A stretch of DNA of 64,000 nt from Sphingomonas sp. R-74633 (GCF_013416555.1 NZ_JACCFG010000006.1:248001-312000), one strand, 5' to 3'. Shown: positions 16,442 through 25,727, counted from the stretch's first letter. The notes: generated from the letters alone by a model not told the origin. Translations and numbers: made by a program.

Positions 16442-17865
16442 CACGCCAGCGCGCCCACCATCGCCTTCACTTCCATGAACTCGGCGAGGCCGAACTTGCC
16501 GTGCTCGCGGCCATTGCCCGACTGTTTGTAGCCACCGAAGGGCAGGTTCGGGTCGGGCTGGCCGCCATTGACATAGACCATGCCGGCACGCAGCCGCGGC
16601 GCGACGCGCTTGATCGCCTCGCCGCTGCCGAACACCACGGCCGAGAGGCCGTAATCGGTGTCGTTGGCGATGCGGACGGCATCTTCCTCGTCGGTATAGG
16701 GGATGATCGTGACGACGGGGCCGAAAATTTCCTCGCGGGCGATCGTCATCTCGTTGGTCACGCCCGAGAAGAGCGTCGGGCGGACGAAATAGCCGGTCTC
16801 GACGCCGTCGGGGCGGCCGGGGCCGCCAGCCTCGAGCTTCGCGCCTTCCTCCATGCCCTTGGCGATCAGGCCCTGGACCTTCTCCCACTGGGTCTTGTTG
16901 ACCAGCGGCCCGATATGGCGGCCTTCCTCGGCGGGATCGCCGGTCTGGGTGGCCTTCATTACTTCGGCAGCGGCGGCGGCGACCTGGTCCTGCATACCGG
17001 CGGGCACGAGCAGGCGGGTGGGGGCGATGCAGCTCTGGCCCGAATTCATCAGCACGCTGAACAGGGTGGTCTGGACGGCGCGGCCGAGATCGGCGCCTTC
17101 GAGCATCAGCGCGGGCGACTTGCCGCCCAGCTCCTGGTGGACGCGCTTGACCGTCTCGGCGGCATTCTTGGCGACGAGCACGCCGGCGCGGGTCGAGCCG
17201 GTGAAGCTCACCATGTCGACGCCCTTGTGGCGGCTGAGCGCAGTGCCGACGCCGGGGCCGTCACCGTTGATCAGGTTGAACACGCCCGCAGGCACGCCGG
17301 CGGCGGCGAGCACCTCGGCGAAGATCATCGCGCAGCCGGGGGCTTCTTCGGAGGGCTTGAGGATCATCGTGCAGCCGGCGGCGAGCGCGGGCGCGACCTT
17401 GGAGACGATCTGGTTGAGCGGCCAGTTCCACGGGGTGATCATTGCGACGACGCCGATCGCCTCGTGGACGACGAGGCTGTTGCCGATCTGCTCCTCGAAT
17501 TCGAAGTCCTTGAGCGCCTTGGCGGCGGACAGGAAATGGCCGAGGCCCGAGCCGACCTGCGCTGTCTTGGCCAGGCTGATCGGGGCGCCCATTTCGAGGC
17601 TGATCGCCTCGGCCATGTCGCCGGCGCGGGCCTTGTACTCGACGAGGATGCGCTCGATCAGCGCGACGCGCTCGTCGACGCTGATGCGCGAGAAGCTCTC
17701 GAACGCCTTGCGCGCGGCGGCGACGGCCTTGTCGACATCGGCTTCGGAGCCGAGCGTGATCTCGGTGACGGCTTCCTCGGTGGCGGGGTTGATCACCTCG
17801 TGGCGGGTGCCGCCTGCGCTATCGACCCATTCGCCGCCGATGAACTGCTTCAGATAGCTGCGCAT
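16441..17865 (-). CDS. NAD(P)-dependent aldehyde dehydrogenase
   Basis: A 474-aa aldehyde dehydrogenase of the classic ALDH superfamily, oxidising an aldehyde to the acid. Active-site residues are visible: Asn147 in TPWNWPL, Glu245 in HQELGGKS and the nucleophile Cys279 in SGQSCIAPTR, with the FTGSTRAG nucleotide-binding turn. The N-terminus MRSYLKQFIGGEWVDS and a GGAGAGGCGAGAG purine-rich site support the ATG at 17865 rather than upstream in-frame starts. Substrate is not determined by sequence. Confidence 0.92.
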   Translation of the reverse strand: MRSYLKQFIGGEWVDSAGGTRHEVINPATEEAVTEITLGSEADVDKAVAAARKAFESFSRISVDERVALIERILVEYKARAGDMAEAISLEMGAPISLAKTAQVGSGLGHFLSAAKALKDFEFEEQIGNSLVVHEAIGVVAMITPWNWPLNQIVSKVAPALAAGCTMILKPSEEAPGCAMIFAEVLAAAGVPAGVFNLINGDGPGVGTALSRHKGVDMVSFTGSTRAGVLVAKNAAETVKRVHQELGGKSPALMLEGADLGRAVQTTLFSVLMNSGQSCIAPTRLLVPAGMQDQVAAAAAEVMKATQTGDPAEEGRHIGPLVNKTQWEKVQGLIAKGMEEGAKLEAGGPGRPDGVETGYFVRPTLFSGVTNEMTIAREEIFGPVVTIIPYTDEEDAVRIANDTDYGLSAVVFGSGEAIKRVAPRLRAGMVYVNGGQPDPNLPFGGYKQSGNGREHGKFGLAEFMEVKAMVGALA

Positions 17866-17956
17866 CACTCTCGCCTCTCCGATTCTCGAATATCCGGTAT
17901 GGCGCTCAAGATGGCGGGAGGCGGGGCCGGTTGCAAGGCGCAACCGGCCTGCGCGT

Positions 17957-19777
17957 TCAGTCCATGCGGCGAAGCCAGATATGGGCGCGGCCGTCATTGT
18001 CATTGAGCGACATTTGCATCCTGTCGCCCTTGGCCGAATAGCGCATCACCAGCCTGGAATCGATGAGATGCACCTGGTTCTCGTTGATCTCGTAATCTTC
18101 GGTCTCGTCGGCCGAGTCGAAGCCGCTCGCCTTGCGATAGGTGAGCATCTCCATATCCTTGGTGAACTCCATCTGGTCGCCGCGGTGGATGTCCTCGAAG
18201 CCGGTCGCGCCAGTGACCTGCCAGCGGCCGACCACCGCGAGATGGCGCATCGCCTTGGGCAGCTCGCCGCCATAGCCCGAATAAAAGGCGGCCTGGGCGC
18301 GCATGTTGCCGACCAGCTTGGTCTCGTCGGACATGCCCGGCAGCGAGGCGGCCTGGATGCGGCCGGCAAGCCCGTCGAGCAACGCGAAGGCGGCCTTGGG
18401 ATTCTCGTCCTTGTGATAGGCGACCGAAGCGTCGCGCACCGCGAGGAACTCGTCGACCAGCAGATGCGCGGACTGAAGCGCGACGCTGGGCTTTGCCGAC
18501 GGCGCCATCGCGGCGGCGTGATCGGCGCCGGGAGCATTGGTCTTGGCGTCGTTCCAGGTGACCGACGCGTCGAGCACCGGAGTGCCGGGCGCGATCGGCG
18601 CGGCGGGCAGGTCCTTGCGGTCTGCCGTCTTGGCGAGCGTGGCGAAGATGCCGCCGCCATTGGTGCTGAGGAACACCGTCGGCACGCGGACGGTGATCGT
18701 GCCCTCGGCGCTTTCCTCCATCACGTCGGCCGGCACGCCGAACACGCCCGAGATCTTGTAGCCGGGGGCGGGCCTGAGCGTGAGCGCGAGGTCGTGCGCG
18801 ACTTCGCTGCCCATCGTGTCGAGCTGCTTGTCGAACACGCTGGCGACTTCGGCGGCGTCCGAGATGAAGAACAGATTGCCGCCGCGCGTGCTCGAGACTT
18901 GGGTGGCGAGCCCGGCATCGAACTGGACGCCGACTCCGATCGTGGTGAGGCCGATGCCCTTGTGCGAGGCGGCTTCCGCCATGCCGATGAAGCTTTCGGC
19001 ATCGGTGGCGCCGACATTGGGCTGCTCGTCGGTGAACAGCATCACCCGGGTATTGCCCTTGAAGCCGGGCGCGTCGCCGAGCGCGGTGTCGTAGCCGAGG
19101 CGCAGGCCCGACTCCATGTCGGTCGAGCCCTGGCTGCTGATCGCGCGGATCGCCGCGGCGATGCGATCGCGGTTGCCGGCGAAGTTGGTCGGCTTGAGCA
19201 CGACATGCGCATCGTCGCCATAGAGGATGATCGACATGCGATCGCCGGCCCGCATCTGGCCAAGGATCTTGAGCAGGCTCTGGCGGACGAGGTCGAGCGG
19301 CTCGCCGTCCATAGATCCGGACTGATCGACCACCGCGACGAGGTTGAGCGGCTCGCGCTTCCATTCCCTGGCATCAAGGTTCGAGGCGAAGCCGACGCCG
19401 ACGAACAGCCGGTCGTCGGCGCGCAGCGGCAGCGCCGCGGGCATCGATTCGGCGACGATGCAGAAGAGCTGGCGGCAGGCGGTGCTGCTTGGGAGGGTGA
19501 GGTCATGCTCGCCCATCAGCCCCTCGACCGTGAGCCCCTCGGGCAGCGGCAGGCCGGTGCCAGCGGCGGCGTTGCGGAAATGCTTGATGTCCTGCGCGCC
19601 GCCCTGGCGCACGCGCATGGTGCCGGTGACGATCACCGAATCCAGGTCGTAGCTGTCGTTCGCCTGCTGGTCCTTGTCGTCGGGCGGCGGCGGCGTGCTG
19701 GTCTGCGCGAAGGCGGGGGAAAGCGGCAACGCCAACGCCGCAAGGGCGAGGCCCGACGCGAGGGACAGAGACTTCAT
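17957..19777 (-). CDS. Secreted von Willebrand factor A-domain protein
   Basis: A 606-aa exported protein with a signal peptide (MKSLSLASGLALAALALPL) and a central VWA domain. The metal-ion-dependent adhesion site is intact: VVDQSGSMDGEPL, then the Thr in GSTDMESG and the Asp in LFTDEQPNVG. The C-terminal 250 residues are unassigned. Related YfbK/VIT-type proteins are periplasmic or surface-exposed and bind protein partners through Mg2+. A GGGAGG ribosome site lies just before the ATG. The next gene upstream is the PQQ-type lipoprotein 36 bp away. Confidence 0.85.
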   Translation of the reverse strand: MKSLSLASGLALAALALPLSPAFAQTSTPPPPDDKDQQANDSYDLDSVIVTGTMRVRQGGAQDIKHFRNAAAGTGLPLPEGLTVEGLMGEHDLTLPSSTACRQLFCIVAESMPAALPLRADDRLFVGVGFASNLDAREWKREPLNLVAVVDQSGSMDGEPLDLVRQSLLKILGQMRAGDRMSIILYGDDAHVVLKPTNFAGNRDRIAAAIRAISSQGSTDMESGLRLGYDTALGDAPGFKGNTRVMLFTDEQPNVGATDAESFIGMAEAASHKGIGLTTIGVGVQFDAGLATQVSSTRGGNLFFISDAAEVASVFDKQLDTMGSEVAHDLALTLRPAPGYKISGVFGVPADVMEESAEGTITVRVPTVFLSTNGGGIFATLAKTADRKDLPAAPIAPGTPVLDASVTWNDAKTNAPGADHAAAMAPSAKPSVALQSAHLLVDEFLAVRDASVAYHKDENPKAAFALLDGLAGRIQAASLPGMSDETKLVGNMRAQAAFYSGYGGELPKAMRHLAVVGRWQVTGATGFEDIHRGDQMEFTKDMEMLTYRKASGFDSADETEDYEINENQVHLIDSRLVMRYSAKGDRMQMSLNDNDGRAHIWLRRMD

Positions 19778-19813
19778 GGCAGTCCTCCCATTTTATTGCG
19801 GGAGCAGAATAAC

Positions 19814-21301
19814 CTATCCGGGCTGGATCATGAAGACGCTACCGCCGATATCGACCAGATAGACGTTGCCGGCGCCGTCCTGACCGAACGAGACCAGGCT
19901 GCCGATCGTCCCGGCATCGGGAGTGAAGTCGACATTGCGCCGCTCATAGCTGGCCGCGGGGAAGAGCTGGCCCTGGGCGAGCGAAGCATAGGGCAGGGTC
20001 CAGATATTGCCGCTGACATAGTCGCCGAAGATGTAGCTGCCCTGGAGCGAGGTGACCGGGCCGCGATAGACATAGCCGCCGATGATCGAATTGCCCTGCT
20101 TCGCGCCGGTCCCGTGGCTGTATTGCGAGACCGGGGCGGTGAGCCCGGCGGGCGCGGTGCCGCTGAACACCGAGGTGCCCTCGAGGAACTTCCAGCCGAA
20201 GTTTAGGCCGGTTGAAGTGACGGGTGCGAGATCGAGTTCCTCGACCGCACCTTCGCCGACATCGGCGATGACCAGCGTGTTGCCGTCGAAACTGTTGCGG
20301 AAGGGATTCCTGAGGCCGTAGGCGAAGATGTACGGATCGCCGCCACCGGCCGCGAAGACATTGCCGGGCGCGGGCGCGAAAGGCGTGGCTGCGCCTGGTG
20401 TGCTGTCGATCTTCAGGCGCAGGATCTTGCCGAGGCGGAGGTTGACGTTCTGGGCGTTGTTGCTGGGATCGCCGCCACCGCCGCCGTCGCCAATCGCGTC
20501 ATAGAGCAGCCCGTCGGGCCCGAAGGCGATCCATCCGCCATTATGGTTGTTGGCCGAGGCATGCGGGGTCGAGAGGGCGAGCCGCATCGCGCCCGAGGAG
20601 ACGTTGTACTCGCGGATCTCGACCGCGCCGCCGGTGCCGGTGGCATGGACGAAGACGATGTTCGAGGTGGCGAAATCGGGCCGCGCGGCGAGGCCGAGCA
20701 GGCCGCGCTCGCCATCGGTGGTGAGGCCGGTGGCGGTGAAGGCGAGCGTCTTGGCGCCGGTCGAGGGCGTCAGGAAATAGACGCCGCCGCCCTTTTCGAC
20801 GACGAAGACGCGGGCATTGTCGCCAGGCACCGGGGCGACGAACAGCGGCTGGTTGAAGCCGGTGCCGACGCGCTTCACCGCAATGCCTTCCTTGCTGTCG
20901 GTGACCGTGATCGAAACCTCGCGCGTCGAATTCAGGCTGGCGTCCGCCGCGCGGATCTGGACCTGGTAGACATTGTTGCCGTCAGCGTCCTTGGGTGTCT
21001 CGAAGCTCGGTGCGGCGACGAAGCTCAGCGCGCCGGCGGCGGTGATCGAGAAGAGCGCCGAATCGGCGCCGCCCGAAATCGAGAAGGTGATCGGGTTGCC
21101 CTCGGCATCGGTCGCGGTCGCCTGATAGGCGAGGGCGGTGTTCTCCGCGACGCTGGCGGTCGTGGCCGAGGTGAAGCTGGGCGCGGTGTTCGCCGCAGTG
21201 GGCGTCGGCGTCGGGGTGGGCGACGGGCCGCCTCCCGATCCGTCCGAGCTGGAACAGGCGGCGAGCAGAAACAGGCCGGCAAGCGGGGACGCGATACGCA
21301 T
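19814..21301 (-). CDS. PQQ-dependent sugar dehydrogenase-like lipoprotein with cadherin-like repeat
   Basis: A 495-aa lipoprotein: MRIASPLAGLFLLAACSSS has a lipobox with Cys16, followed by a Pro-Thr linker and a cadherin/Ig-like domain (about residues 40-130). The rest is a six-bladed beta-propeller of the soluble glucose dehydrogenase/Hhip type (NHNGGWIAFGPDGLLYDAI, GDGGGGGDPSNNAQN, FAYGLRNPFRNSFD). Family members oxidise aldoses with PQQ and Ca2+. ATG at 21301 has GGAGGAG 5 bases upstream; the GTG at 21307 is less likely. It is divergent from the TonB receptor. Confidence 0.86.
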   Translation of the reverse strand: MRIASPLAGLFLLAACSSSDGSGGGPSPTPTPTPTAANTAPSFTSATTASVAENTALAYQATATDAEGNPITFSISGGADSALFSITAAGALSFVAAPSFETPKDADGNNVYQVQIRAADASLNSTREVSITVTDSKEGIAVKRVGTGFNQPLFVAPVPGDNARVFVVEKGGGVYFLTPSTGAKTLAFTATGLTTDGERGLLGLAARPDFATSNIVFVHATGTGGAVEIREYNVSSGAMRLALSTPHASANNHNGGWIAFGPDGLLYDAIGDGGGGGDPSNNAQNVNLRLGKILRLKIDSTPGAATPFAPAPGNVFAAGGGDPYIFAYGLRNPFRNSFDGNTLVIADVGEGAVEELDLAPVTSTGLNFGWKFLEGTSVFSGTAPAGLTAPVSQYSHGTGAKQGNSIIGGYVYRGPVTSLQGSYIFGDYVSGNIWTLPYASLAQGQLFPAASYERRNVDFTPDAGTIGSLVSFGQDGAGNVYLVDIGGSVFMIQPG

Positions 21302-21399
21302 GGGCACTCCTCCCAGGATCTACAGCCGCAACGCGGGTCAGGGGTCGCCGTTCCGCTTAACCACGAAGATGTGCAGTCATCGCGGTTACGCTGCGTCGC

Positions 21400-21416
21400 A
21401 ACATGGCTGTCATGTT
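21400..21416. promoter_or_regulatory. Inverted repeat AACATG-N5-CATGTT upstream of the TonB receptor
   Basis: A perfect 6-bp inverted repeat with a 5-bp spacer sits 60 bp before the receptor start codon, in the divergent spacer with the PQQ-type lipoprotein gene. It has the size of a dimeric repressor site. No cognate regulator is adjacent. Confidence 0.4.
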
Positions 21417-21475
21417 CCCGGGCCACGGGCAGAAGCAAGGGGGCGTGCGAAGTCCCCGCAACAGGGAGTGCTTCC

Positions 21476-24031
21476 ATGTCCGTCCGCACTGCGCTGCTCG
21501 CGCTTGCCAGCCCGATCGCCTTGCTCGCCGCCACCGATGCCGCCGCGCAGGAAGCCGCCCCCGCCAAGCCCGAGGCCGCAGCGCCGGCGGACAATGAAGA
21601 GATCGTCGTCACCGCGCAGCTCGTCGAGCAGCGCCCGATGGACGTGCCGTTCGCGCTGACTGCGCTGCAGGGCCAGTTCCTCGACGATCTGGGCATCACC
21701 GAATTCGACAAGCTCGGCCAGTTCGTGCCGGGCTTCGACGTGCAGAACCAGTCGCCGAACAATCCCGGCTTCGTGATGCGCGGCATCACCTCGGACTCGG
21801 GAAGCGCGTATAACGAACCGCGCGTCTCGGTCTTCCAGGACGGCGTTTCGATCTCCAAGTCGCGCGGTTCCTATGTCGAACTGTTCGACATGGACCGCGT
21901 CGAGATCGCCAAGGGGCCGCAATCGACGCTCTATGGCCGCGGCGCGCTGATCGGTGCGGTCAACCTGGTCCAGGCCAAGGCCGACCCGTCGGGTCCCTAT
22001 GGCTATGTCTATGGCCAGTACGGCAATTTCGGCAGCTACCGGATCGACGAGACGGTCAACCTGCCGCTCGCCGACACGCTCGCGGTGCGCGTGGCGAGCC
22101 GCTTCAAGGAGCGCCAGGGCTATGTTGAGAACCTCCTCGACGGCGAGGATTATAACGGCATCAAGTCCGAGGCGGTGCGCGGCTCGCTGCGCTGGGCGCC
22201 GGGGGCGCTGACCTTCGACCTGATCGGCAACTACCAGCACGACAAGGCGAGCGGCACTTCGTTCAAGTCGATCATGTACAACCCGACCGACCCGGTGACG
22301 GGCGCGGTGATCGGCGATCGTGGGCGCAATTCGGGCGCGGCGCTGGCCAGCCCCTCGACCTTCGAGCGCGGCCGGGCGCTGGGTCTCGACCGCGACGTGT
22401 GGGGCGTGACAGGGATCGCCAACTACGACTTCTCGCCCAACCTCTCGCTCAACGCGCTCGGTTCGTACCGCAAGTTCGCCGGCATCGAAGTGTTCGACGC
22501 CGACGGCACCTCGCTGCCCGCGCTGACCGCGGCCGAGGACGCGCAGGGCGATCAGACGATGGGCACGCTGCGCCTGACGTGGAAGAACGACCGCTTCACG
22601 GCGTTCGCCGGCGGTACCTATTTCCGCGAGGACGGCTTCCAGCGCACTCCGTCGCAGTTCGACGAGCGCGTGGCGCTGGCGCGGCTGACCAACACGCTGA
22701 ACGGCGGCGGGGCGATCCCGGGCCGCGCGGCGAGCGATCCGGCGCCGCTGGGGCTGTTCTCGAGCACCGCGTTCACCGGCCAGCTGCTTCAGGGTGTGGC
22801 GGGCGCTTACGGCGTGGCGCTGCCCACCGCGCAGGCCCAGGCGATCGCCGCGAACCTCAAATCGGCGCACCAGGAGACCAGCACCAATAGCGGGCGCACC
22901 GAGAGCTGGGACCTGTTTGGCGATGTGACCTTCAACGTCACCGACGCCTTCGAGATCGGCGGCGGCATCCGCTGGAGCCATGACGCGAAGACCACCGGCT
23001 TCTCCTCGGCAGTGAGCAATGGCCGCTCGATCCTGGGCGGGTTTATCGGTGCGCTCAGCCAGCCGGCGGCGACCCGCACCGCGCTGCTCGGCGCGCTGGC
23101 GGTGCCGGGCGCGGCGAACATCCCGACCTCGGCGCTCTATCCGGTGCCGCTGTTCGGGCTGGGCCTGCAGCCGACGGGGACCAACGGCCAGCTCTACACC
23201 GCCGATCACGACGATAGCGGCTTCACCTGGCGCGCGACCGCCAAATACGAAATCTCGCCCCAGGCGAATATCTACGCGACCTATGCGCGTGGCCGCCGCC
23301 CCGAGATCCTGAGCGTCGGTGCCCCCGCGGCACCGGGCGGCGCGGCGCGGTTCAGCGTGCTGCCGTCGGAGACGGTGGACAGCTATGAGGCGGGCGTGAA
23401 GACGGCGCTGGCCGACCGCACGCTCTTCATCGACGGCTCGGTGTTCTATTATCGCTACAAGAACTTCCAGACGACCGAGCAGCAGGGCACGACCTTCGTC
23501 ACGGTCAATGCCGGCCGCGCCGAGAGCTATGGCTTTGAGGGACAGGTGAGCTGGAAGCCGGCCGACTGGGTCAATGTCTTCGGCAGCTATGCCTTCAACC
23601 ACAGCCGCTTCGCCGCCGGCGCGCGCGACGGCAACCGCTTCCGCCTCTCGCCCGATCACAGCGCGGCGCTGGCAGTGCAGTTCAAGGCGCCGGTGGGTGC
23701 GGTGAAGATCGACTTCACGCCGAGCGTGACCTGGCAGTCGAGCGTGTTCTTCGATGACGACAACGACTTGCCGGCGCTGCAAGTGAACAATCTGGTGCCG
23801 GACACGGTGCAGGACGAGTTGCAGGGCAGCTATGCGCTGGCCGATGTGCGGCTGGGGCTGGAGACGGCGAACGGCCGCTGGCGGATCGAGGGCTTCGTCA
23901 CCAACGTCTTCGACCAGAAGTATATCAAGGACGCGGGCAATACCGGCGACGCGCTGGGCATGCCGACCTTCATCGCGGGCGAGCCGCGCATCTACGGCAT
24001 CTCGGCGAGCCTGAAGATCGGCAAGCGCTAA
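21476..24031 (+). CDS. TonB-dependent outer-membrane receptor
   Basis: An 851-aa receptor with a signal peptide ending near DAAAQEAAPA, a TonB box-like EEIVVTAQ, a plug domain (about residues 45-170, including GFVMRGITSDSGSAYNEPR and RVEIAKGPQSTLYGRGALIG) and a 22-strand barrel with aromatic-rich strands (FGSYRIDETVNLPL, ISPQANIYATYARGRRPE). It takes up a ligand across the outer membrane using ExbBD-TonB energy. The C-terminus is ISASLKIGKR, so the usual final aromatic is replaced by Arg. ATG at 21476 follows AGGGAG. Confidence 0.93.
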   Translation: MSVRTALLALASPIALLAATDAAAQEAAPAKPEAAAPADNEEIVVTAQLVEQRPMDVPFALTALQGQFLDDLGITEFDKLGQFVPGFDVQNQSPNNPGFVMRGITSDSGSAYNEPRVSVFQDGVSISKSRGSYVELFDMDRVEIAKGPQSTLYGRGALIGAVNLVQAKADPSGPYGYVYGQYGNFGSYRIDETVNLPLADTLAVRVASRFKERQGYVENLLDGEDYNGIKSEAVRGSLRWAPGALTFDLIGNYQHDKASGTSFKSIMYNPTDPVTGAVIGDRGRNSGAALASPSTFERGRALGLDRDVWGVTGIANYDFSPNLSLNALGSYRKFAGIEVFDADGTSLPALTAAEDAQGDQTMGTLRLTWKNDRFTAFAGGTYFREDGFQRTPSQFDERVALARLTNTLNGGGAIPGRAASDPAPLGLFSSTAFTGQLLQGVAGAYGVALPTAQAQAIAANLKSAHQETSTNSGRTESWDLFGDVTFNVTDAFEIGGGIRWSHDAKTTGFSSAVSNGRSILGGFIGALSQPAATRTALLGALAVPGAANIPTSALYPVPLFGLGLQPTGTNGQLYTADHDDSGFTWRATAKYEISPQANIYATYARGRRPEILSVGAPAAPGGAARFSVLPSETVDSYEAGVKTALADRTLFIDGSVFYYRYKNFQTTEQQGTTFVTVNAGRAESYGFEGQVSWKPADWVNVFGSYAFNHSRFAAGARDGNRFRLSPDHSAALAVQFKAPVGAVKIDFTPSVTWQSSVFFDDDNDLPALQVNNLVPDTVQDELQGSYALADVRLGLETANGRWRIEGFVTNVFDQKYIKDAGNTGDALGMPTFIAGEPRIYGISASLKIGKR

Positions 24032-24046
24032 CGAGGTTAAAGGGGG

Positions 24047-24079
24047 AGCGCCCGGTACTCCGAATGGAGGCCGGGCGCT
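24047..24079. terminator. Bidirectional terminator between TonB receptor and R-body operon
   Basis: AGCGCCCGG (24047-24055) and CCGGGCGCT (24071-24079) form a 9-bp stem; the loop contains an inner CTCC-GAAT-GGAG stem. It lies 15 bp after the receptor stop and touches the stop codon of the last R-body operon gene coming from the other side. T-rich tracts are short, so termination strength is inferred from stem stability. Confidence 0.6.
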
Positions 24080-24315
24080 TAATTCTTGGCCGCGGGCTTG
24101 GGCTTGGCTGCCGGCTTGGGCTTGGGCTTGGGCTTGGGCTTGGGCTTGGGCCGCGCGCGGGCCGGCTTGGCAGCGACGGGCTTCTCCGCCCTAGCGGCGG
24201 CCGCGCGCTCGGCGCGGGCCTGGACCGCGATCCGCGACACGGTTGCCGCCTCGTCGGTTATGGCCTTGGCGACCGCGGCATGCGCGTCGAGCAAATCGTC
24301 CGGATCGTCGCTCAC
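24079..24315 (-). CDS. Last gene of R-body operon: acidic head, (Pro-Lys)n tail protein
   Basis: A 78-aa protein starting at a GTG (24315) whose first base pairs overlap the previous stop (GTGA). The N-terminus is acidic (MSDDPDDLLDAHAAVAKAIT), the middle is an Ala/Arg-rich helix and the C-terminal third is Lys/Pro/Ala with six consecutive Pro-Lys pairs encoded by six CCCAAG hexamers (24115-24150). The tail resembles histone-H1-like bacterial proteins and would bind nucleic acid or acidic polymers. It is not a RebB protein. Being the seventh gene of a coupled operon, it is inferred to assist R-body assembly or packaging. Confidence 0.65.
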   Translation of the reverse strand: MSDDPDDLLDAHAAVAKAITDEAATVSRIAVQARAERAAAARAEKPVAAKPARARPKPKPKPKPKPKPAAKPKPAAKN

Positions 24316-25355
24316 TGGCTCTCTCCTTCTACAGGTGCAGGCACGAAGCGCTGGAGCGTGATCGCGCCGCTGGCGTTGAGCTGCAGGCCGGCCTCGCCGG
24401 TCCGGTCCGGCGCGCGGGCGGTGAAGCTGGCCGATGCACCGTCCTGCGCGAGGCGGGCGCGGTCGAGCACCGCCTCCGCCAGCAGCGCATGCGCCTGGTC
24501 GAGATGGGCCGCGATCAGCGCCTTAGCGTCCGCACCGATCTGCCCGCGATAGCCGCCATGGACGACGAGCTGCCAGACTCCGCGCGACAGGCGCGAAAAG
24601 CCGACCCGGCGGCCCGCAGCGATCCAGCCGGCAACTGCGGCGGCGAGCTCCTGCGGCGCGACGAAGCCGGCCACTGCCGGGCAATCGAGCGTGTCGAACA
24701 GCAGCGGCGCCAGCGCGGCAAGCGCGTCCCGTGCGGCATCGGCGCTTAGCGGGTTTGCGCCGGTGGTAAGTGCGAGGAAGGCGCGCAGATAGTCGGTGAA
24801 CTCGGCCGGGCTGTACGACCAGTCGGCGGCGAAGCGCGCGGCGGCCTTTTGCGCGGTGGCGGATGGGGCGCCATCGGCGGCGAGCCCGGCCTTGAGCTCG
24901 AGCAGTGCGAGCCGATCGCCCAGCGACAGTGCCTGGAACAATGGCGCACCGGCGACGCCGAGCGACTTGAGCAGCGCATCGGCGCCGGCCAGATCGGTGG
25001 CAGTGGCGAGGCCCTCGGCGGTGAGCAGCTTCTGCGCGGCGGCGGGATCGGCAGCGTCGCTGCCGGCCTCGACCGCGACCAGCACCTGGAGATCGGCGGC
25101 GGACAGCGCGATCAGCCGCGCGGCGCCCGCGATCAGGCCGAGCTTGGGGAGAAGCACCAGCGGCGTGGCGTGCAGCCCCTGCTGCGCCGCGACGACCAGC
25201 GCCATCTCGTCCTCGAACGCATAGACGTTCCTGGGCGTCGCGATCGCATAGGCGAGCCATTCATTGCCACCGTCGATGCAGCTCAGCACCAGCAGGGCGG
25301 GTTGCGACAGGTCCGCCGAGCCAGTGACCTGGCGGCCGGCTAGGATAACAGTCAT
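24312..25355 (-). CDS. Unrecognised 347-aa Ala-rich protein in R-body operon
   Basis: A 347-aa protein I cannot assign. The N-terminal part (VILAGRQVTGSADLSQPALL, then ATPRNVYAFEDEMALVVA) looks beta-rich, the centre is a long Ala/Leu-rich helical stretch, and the C-terminus returns to strands (GVWQLVVHGGYRG, then SGAITLQRFVPA). It has no signal peptide or membrane segment. It is 12 bp downstream of the 118-aa gene and overlaps the 78-aa gene by GTGA, so it is made from the R-body transcript and is a candidate scaffold, chaperone or end-cap of the ribbon. Confidence 0.65.
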   Translation of the reverse strand: MTVILAGRQVTGSADLSQPALLVLSCIDGGNEWLAYAIATPRNVYAFEDEMALVVAAQQGLHATPLVLLPKLGLIAGAARLIALSAADLQVLVAVEAGSDAADPAAAQKLLTAEGLATATDLAGADALLKSLGVAGAPLFQALSLGDRLALLELKAGLAADGAPSATAQKAAARFAADWSYSPAEFTDYLRAFLALTTGANPLSADAARDALAALAPLLFDTLDCPAVAGFVAPQELAAAVAGWIAAGRRVGFSRLSRGVWQLVVHGGYRGQIGADAKALIAAHLDQAHALLAEAVLDRARLAQDGASASFTARAPDRTGEAGLQLNASGAITLQRFVPAPVEGESQ

Positions 25356-25367
25356 CCCGGTTTCTCC

Positions 25368-25724
25368 TTAGCCGACGGGAAATTCCTTGAGCGATTGCGC
25401 CGCGGCGGTGCAGATCGCCGCATAGTTCTTCGCTGCATTGTCGAGGGCGGCCTGCGCCGCCTCGAGCATGGCCTGCGCATTGGGATCGCCCTCGAGCATC
25501 TGCGCCATCGCGACGCCTATCGCGGTGGTCGAGACGGTGGAGACGTTGCGCAGCATGTCGGTCGCGTCCTGGATCGCGATCGCGGCCGAGGCGGCGACGA
25601 CCTGATAGGCGCGGCCGGCGCCGCTGGCCGTCAGGACCCCCGCAGCCAGTGTCGCCGTCTGGGTCTGGTTGATGGCGTCGAGAAGGGCGGGGTCGACCGA
25701 GGTTGTCGGATCGGTGTCGGGCAT
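25368..25724 (-). CDS. Divergent RebB-like protein (118 aa) in R-body operon
   Basis: A 118-aa Ala/Thr-rich protein with the layout of the RebB fold: AINQTQTATLAAG near the start, AYQVVAASAAIAI in the middle and STTAIGVAMAQML near residue 75. These line up loosely with the QITDSVTQAN, LYQATAQALA and TTMGVATLYS segments of the clear RebB proteins upstream, but the identity is low. A strong GGAGGG ribosome site within the end of the previous gene couples the two. It could be a structural variant subunit of the ribbon. Confidence 0.6.
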   Translation of the reverse strand: MPDTDPTTSVDPALLDAINQTQTATLAAGVLTASGAGRAYQVVAASAAIAIQDATDMLRNVSTVSTTAIGVAMAQMLEGDPNAQAMLEAAQAALDNAAKNYAAICTAAAQSLKEFPVG

Positions 25725-25727
25725 GCC

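Noticed and set aside
20543..21475. N-terminal extension of the TonB receptor
   Set aside because: It runs antisense through the PQQ-type gene and precedes a clear signal peptide at 21476 with its own ribosome site.
24079..24315. CRISPR-like or satellite repeat at the CTTGGG run
   Set aside because: It is a pure 6-bp array in frame within a coding sequence, with no spacers.
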